Assembly (NCBI GenBank): GCA_025924845.1 | Contig: JAICHN010000216.1 | Span: 1-8,689 of the forward strand | DNA length: 8,689 bases | DNA from: Chloroflexota bacterium | GTDB lineage: Bacteria > Chloroflexota > UBA5177 > JANWHV01 | Direction of reading: 5' to 3' | Part shown: piece by piece, positions 5,609-8,689 of the stretch | How positions within the stretch are numbered: the stretch's first letter is position 1 | Layout: each line of letters opens with the position of its first letter | The notes under the pieces: model-generated | What the model was told of the DNA's origin: nothing | What the model saw: the letters and a program-made list of their open reading frames with translations, nothing else | Databases searched by the model: none | Made by a program: the position numbers and the translations under genes

Positions 5609-7003
5609 ATGCGAAGACGAACCTTATATTCATTGATCGGGATCATCATCCTTTTCTTGGGAGCGTTGATCGTCGATCTGGCGGGAACGGCGGGCGACTT
5701 CAAGGTGTTCGGCCGTGGGGCCGCGATTCGCCAGGGTTTGGACTTGCAGGGTGGGCTGAGCGTACTGTTGACGGCGCGGAACTCGAAGGAAGTATCCGAC
5801 GACAGTATGAACGCGGCTTTGGATGTCATTACCAAACGAGTCAATGCCTACGGCGTGTCCGAGCCGGTGGTGCAACGAGTCGGCAGCAACAGTATCGACG
5901 TTGAGGTGCCGGGCGTAAAGGACCCGAGCCAATTACGCGATACCCTGGGCAGCACCGGGCAGATGGTGATCTACGGTATGGGCACGTTACCCGTGTTGAG
6001 CGCCGGCGCGACTTTTCCTTACAGCAACACGACAAAGTTGTGCAATTCGGCGGGACAGCCGATGCCCTGCATCGTGGTGAAGGGGAACGAGCTGGATCCC
6101 AGCCAGATCGCGGTGAGCTTCGACAACGTCGGTCAGGCTCAGGTCAACTTCGGGGTCAAGGGTGACGCCGTGGGGCGGTTGAGTGACTACACAACGCTCA
6201 ACGCCGGTAACAAAGCGACCATGGCCATCGTGCTGGACGGTAAGGTCGTGACGGACCCAACCACCCAATCGGCGATCACGTCCGGCTCCGGTGTAATTAA
6301 CGGGATCGGCAGTGTTGACGAGGCAAACAGTATTTCTATTCAGTTGAAATACGGCGCCTTACCGATCGCGTTCGACATCGCGGCCAGCAACCAGGTGAGC
6401 GCCACATTGGGGCCAACCTACGTACGCGCCAGCATTATTGCCGGTGTGGTTGGACTGCTGGTCGTCATGATCTTCATGCTGTTTTATTACCGTCTGCCGG
6501 GCTTGCTCGCCGACCTGGCACTGATCGTCTATACCTGTGTGGTGTTCGCGGTATTCAAGTTGCTTCCCCCATCCGGCGTGACGCTCACACTGGCGGGCAT
6601 CGCCGGTTTCATTCTCTCGATCGGCATGGCGGTGGATGCGAACGTGCTCATATTCGAGCGCTTGAAGGAAGAATTGCGGGCCGGGAAGACGCTTGGAGCG
6701 GCGATTGAAGCGGGGTTCGCGCGCGCCTGGACGAGTATTCGTGACTCCAATATCAGCACCATGATCACCTGCGGCGTACTGTACTGGTTCGGACAGAACT
6801 TCGCGGCCAGCGTGATTGTCGGCTTCGCCACTACGCTGTTTCTTGGCGTGGCCATCTCCATGTTCACGGCCATCGTGATTACCCGTACGTTCCTGCGCGT
6901 CATCGTACGCGGCAATGCCGCCTACAATCCTGCCTGGTTTGGGGCAGGGCTGGATGCAATCGCGCGCGACCGGAAATCACCCCGCCCATTGACTCAGGAC
7001 TGA
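5609..7003 (+). CDS. secD: Protein translocase subunit SecD
   Basis: Membrane subunit of the SecDF complex, which uses the proton gradient to pull proteins through SecYEG on the outer face of the membrane. 464 residues, a usual length for single-gene SecD outside the longer proteobacterial form. TM1 is at about 7-26; GLDLQGG (43-49) opens the extracytoplasmic P1 head, which spans to about 265; then LGPT (267-270) and five membrane helices from about 273 to 430. The family hallmark AGFILSIGMAVDANVLIFERLKEE spans 332-355, with the proton-path Asp343 and Asn345, followed by DSNISTMIT (379-387). Cys145 and Cys154 lie in the P1 head, where a disulfide is possible. AAGGA is 9 nt before this ATG. 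An ATG at 5599 is in another frame. It is probably controlled by the leader structures and the small gene upstream; secF follows after 42 nt. Confidence 0.97.
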   Translation: MRRRTLYSLIGIIILFLGALIVDLAGTAGDFKVFGRGAAIRQGLDLQGGLSVLLTARNSKEVSDDSMNAALDVITKRVNAYGVSEPVVQRVGSNSIDVEVPGVKDPSQLRDTLGSTGQMVIYGMGTLPVLSAGATFPYSNTTKLCNSAGQPMPCIVVKGNELDPSQIAVSFDNVGQAQVNFGVKGDAVGRLSDYTTLNAGNKATMAIVLDGKVVTDPTTQSAITSGSGVINGIGSVDEANSISIQLKYGALPIAFDIAASNQVSATLGPTYVRASIIAGVVGLLVVMIFMLFYYRLPGLLADLALIVYTCVVFAVFKLLPPSGVTLTLAGIAGFILSIGMAVDANVLIFERLKEELRAGKTLGAAIEAGFARAWTSIRDSNISTMITCGVLYWFGQNFAASVIVGFATTLFLGVAISMFTAIVITRTFLRVIVRGNAAYNPAWFGAGLDAIARDRKSPRPLTQD

Positions 7004-7045
7004 TCAGAATGCAGACCGGCACACTGTCCGGCGGGAGAATGACGC

Positions 7046-8104
7046 ATGGTTAATGTTATTAAACATCGATACTGGTATTTCCTGATTTCGCTGCTGGTGA
7101 TCGTGCCCGGCACGATCTTCCTGATCGACGGGGGCTTGAAGGGCGGTATCGATTTCACGGGCGGCACCGAGCTTACCTTCCGGTTTCCCGGCCATGGTGC
7201 GAGCAGCGTCATCCAGAATCAACTCTCGGACGCGGCCACAAAGAGCGCGAAGCTGAGCGAAGCCGACGTCCTCTCGGCCACGCCGCTGGGCGGCAACGGC
7301 ACGAAAGATGCCGATTACTTGCTCCGCATTCCCAATATCGGCAACAGTCCGCAGAAACTGGCGGCCATTCAAGATCCCCTATATCGGGCGTATGGCTGCG
7401 CGAATCTGGTGAAGACCAACCCGTCTGGGAGCTATATCGTGCCTCTGGCCAAGTGTCCTAACGTCATCCTGCAACAGGAGAACGACGTTGGACCAACGAT
7501 CGGGGCGCAGATTCGCACCCGTGCCGAGCAGGCCGTGGTGGTCGCGTCCATCTTTATCCTGCTGTACATTTCCTATGCCTTCCGCAAGGTGGCGCATCCA
7601 TTCCGCTACGGCACCTGCGCGATTATCGCTCTGCTGCATGATGTGCTGGTCGTGCTGGGCATCTTCGCCATCTTCGGGAAGCTGTTTGGGATCACCGTGG
7701 ATTCCCTGTTCGTGACCGCCATCCTCACCGTGATCGGCTTCTCGGTTCACGATACGATCGTCATCTTCGATCGGATCCGCGAGAACATGAGCCGACGGGT
7801 GGGCGAGCCGTTCGAACTGGTGGTCAACAACGCGATCTTGCAGAGCATGGCGCGCTCCTTGAACACCTCGCTCACCGTGCTGATGACGCTTACCGCCTTG
7901 CTCCTGTTCGGCGGCGCGAGCATCCGAATTTTCGTGCTCACCCTGCTGGTGGGTATAACGAGCGGTACCTACAGCTCGATTTTCAATGCCAGCCCGTTGT
8001 TGGTGGTGTGGGAGAATGACGAGTTCGGGATCGGTCGCTTCTTCCGCCGCCTGAAGCGGCCCGCCCCCCAGAAGAGGCGGCCCGGCAGCGCGGGGGCGCG
8101 TTAG
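7046..8104 (+). CDS. secF: Protein translocase subunit SecF
   Basis: Partner of SecD in the export-driving complex; 352 residues, somewhat longer than many SecF. TM1 at about 10-28, then GIDFTGG (34-40) and a periplasm-side P4 domain to about 150. VGPTIGAQ (148-155) precedes five membrane helices (about 162-322). Motifs: ALLHDVLVVLG (195-205) and IGFSVHDTIVIFDRIREN (230-247), with Asp236 in the conserved membrane pocket, then NTSLTVLMT (273-281) and GTYSSIFNASPLLV (307-320). The cytoplasmic tail is strongly basic (334-352). Cys118 and Cys137 lie in the extracytoplasmic domain and may form a disulfide, parallel to the pair in SecD. GGGAG (7033-7037) is 8 nt before the ATG. No yajC or secG is nearby, and a long hairpin follows the stop. 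Confidence 0.97.
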   Translation: MVNVIKHRYWYFLISLLVIVPGTIFLIDGGLKGGIDFTGGTELTFRFPGHGASSVIQNQLSDAATKSAKLSEADVLSATPLGGNGTKDADYLLRIPNIGNSPQKLAAIQDPLYRAYGCANLVKTNPSGSYIVPLAKCPNVILQQENDVGPTIGAQIRTRAEQAVVVASIFILLYISYAFRKVAHPFRYGTCAIIALLHDVLVVLGIFAIFGKLFGITVDSLFVTAILTVIGFSVHDTIVIFDRIRENMSRRVGEPFELVVNNAILQSMARSLNTSLTVLMTLTALLLFGGASIRIFVLTLLVGITSGTYSSIFNASPLLVVWENDEFGIGRFFRRLKRPAPQKRRPGSAGAR

Positions 8105-8132
8105 AGGACACAGACCGCTTAAAGCACCTGCG

Positions 8133-8183
8133 AGAGGAAGCCAAGTTGGAGACTCAGAAGGAGTCTCCAACCTGGCTTCCTCT
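8133..8183 (+). terminator. Long hairpin after secF, probable transcription terminator
   Basis: A 23-bp stem (8133-8155 with 8161-8183) has one A/C mismatch (8144/8172) and an AGAAG loop. It begins 28 nt after the secF stop, the usual place for a terminator of the secDF unit. The following bases (ATTGATTTGG) are only mildly T-rich, so it may work weakly, use an atypical mechanism, or protect the mRNA 3' end. A dispersed palindromic repeat is the alternative. Confidence 0.6.
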
Positions 8184-8236
8184 ATTGATTTGGGCGCCCT
8201 TCCACACGTTTCCGGCAGCTATTCCTACGGAGTTGC

Positions 8237-8245
8237 TGCTATACT
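8237..8245 (+). promoter_or_regulatory. Extended -10 promoter of the XRE regulator gene
   Basis: TGCTATACT is an extended -10 with TATACT matching 5 of 6 to consensus. No good -35 is seen. Transcription would start near 8252 and leave a leader of about 64 nt. It differs by one base from the element before rplI at 1542. Confidence 0.55.
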
Positions 8246-8315
8246 CATGCTGCATCTCCTTTAATCTCGGATCCCGCGGAAGTAGGCGCTGCCACAGCTG
8301 GATGCGGGGAGGGCT

Positions 8316-8689
8316 ATGAAGCAGGACGGTACGCTTGCGGTACGGCTCAAGCAGTATAGGGTGGCGGCGGGCCTGACTCAGGAACGCCTGGCCGAGTCCG
8401 TCAATCTGAGCGTTCGGGGCCTGAGCAACCTGGAACGTGGCCGAAACACGGCGCCCCGACCCGAAACGCTTGAACGCCTGATGGAGGCTTTCGGCCTACC
8501 GTATGAGGAGCGGGCGCTGCTCCGTGCCTTTCCACGGTCTGCGGCCGCGGATGGACGCACGGTCGAATCAGGCCGGGATCAGGCAGCGGACGACGGCCGG
8601 CGCGATCCCAATCTGCTCAGCGCCGCGCTGCGTACCCCGGCAGCGAGCGCGACGGGGGCGATCCGTGGTCTGGCGCTACTGCGAGAGGG
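8316..8689 (+). CDS. XRE-family helix-turn-helix regulator, N-terminal part (cut by window end)
   Basis: Open frame from ATG at 8316 to the last base, 124 codons visible, with no stop in the window. Residues 7-61 form an XRE/Cro-C1 DNA-binding domain: LAVRLKQYRVAAGLTQERLA (7-26), recognition helix around LSVRGLSNLERG (31-42), then ETLERLMEAFGLPYEER (50-66). After that comes an Ala/Asp/Arg-rich stretch (73-110) that reads as a linker to a missing domain. In Chloroflexota and Actinobacteria this type of N-terminus often precedes a large NB-ARC/TPR or cyclase-like ATPase regulator; whether that applies cannot be seen. An in-frame TAG at 8283 excludes an earlier start except CTG. A purine-rich GGGGAGGG (8306-8313) sits unusually close (2 nt) to the ATG. 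The gene has its own promoter after the secF hairpin, so it is a separate unit. Confidence 0.85.
   Translation, partial: MKQDGTLAVRLKQYRVAAGLTQERLAESVNLSVRGLSNLERGRNTAPRPETLERLMEAFGLPYEERALLRAFPRSAAADGRTVESGRDQAADDGRRDPNLLSAALRTPAASATGAIRGLALLRE

Noticed and set aside
5383..5904. 173-codon plus-strand frame crossing the small gene and secD
   Set aside because: It overlaps the start of secD and the C-terminal codons of the signal-peptide gene, with no ribosome-binding site or recognisable motif.
7379..8170. 263-codon open frame on the minus strand
   Set aside because: It lies wholly opposite secF and has a His/Asp/Arg/Gln-rich composition with no motif; it is the GC-rich antisense shadow of secF.

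Overview
This GC-rich window (8689 bp, densely coding) is chromosomal housekeeping DNA. It most likely comes from a Chloroflexota lineage, possibly Thermomicrobia-like. That placement is an inference from three things: the gene order rplI-dnaB-dnaD-like-dnaC/I-like, the Chloroflexota-style class III aminotransferase and XRE regulator, and extended -10 promoters of the form TGCTAYACT. No marker here proves it.

Layout, left to right. (1) 45-1379, minus: a class III PLP-dependent aminotransferase related to the 4-aminobutyrate/acetylornithine group, with a compact four-cysteine cluster. (2) 1380-1644: a divergent intergenic region with candidate promoters for both sides, a palindromic candidate operator and a leader hairpin. 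(3) 1645-4940, plus: an uninterrupted, overlapping four-gene unit. It encodes ribosomal protein L9, replicative helicase DnaB, a DnaD-domain primosomal protein and a DnaC/DnaI-type AAA+ helicase loader, so helicase, remodeller and loader are made from coupled reading frames. (4) 4941-5068: an intergenic region with a good sigma70-type promoter (TTGACA, 18 bp, CATACT). (5) 5069-8104, plus: a small exported-looking protein of 146 residues, then secD and secF, the proton-driven Sec accessory complex. (6) 8105-8315: a long hairpin after secF and an extended -10 promoter. (7) 8316 to the window end: the N-terminal part of an XRE-type regulator that runs off the edge.

The most interesting part is region 5. 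The 146-residue product has an N-terminal signal sequence, a featureless Ala/Pro/Val linker and a C-terminus carrying Arg-Ala-Pro-Cys seven residues from the end. It is followed by inverted repeats that could fold around the secD ribosome-binding site. This matches the layout of export-sensing translation-arrest peptides (SecM upstream of secA, VemP upstream of secDF2, RAPP-type ApdA/ApdP). I propose it as a candidate, undescribed Sec-monitoring arrest peptide. The architecture is seen in the sequence; the arrest activity is inference.

I found no CRISPR array, tRNA, rRNA, insertion sequence or prophage gene.
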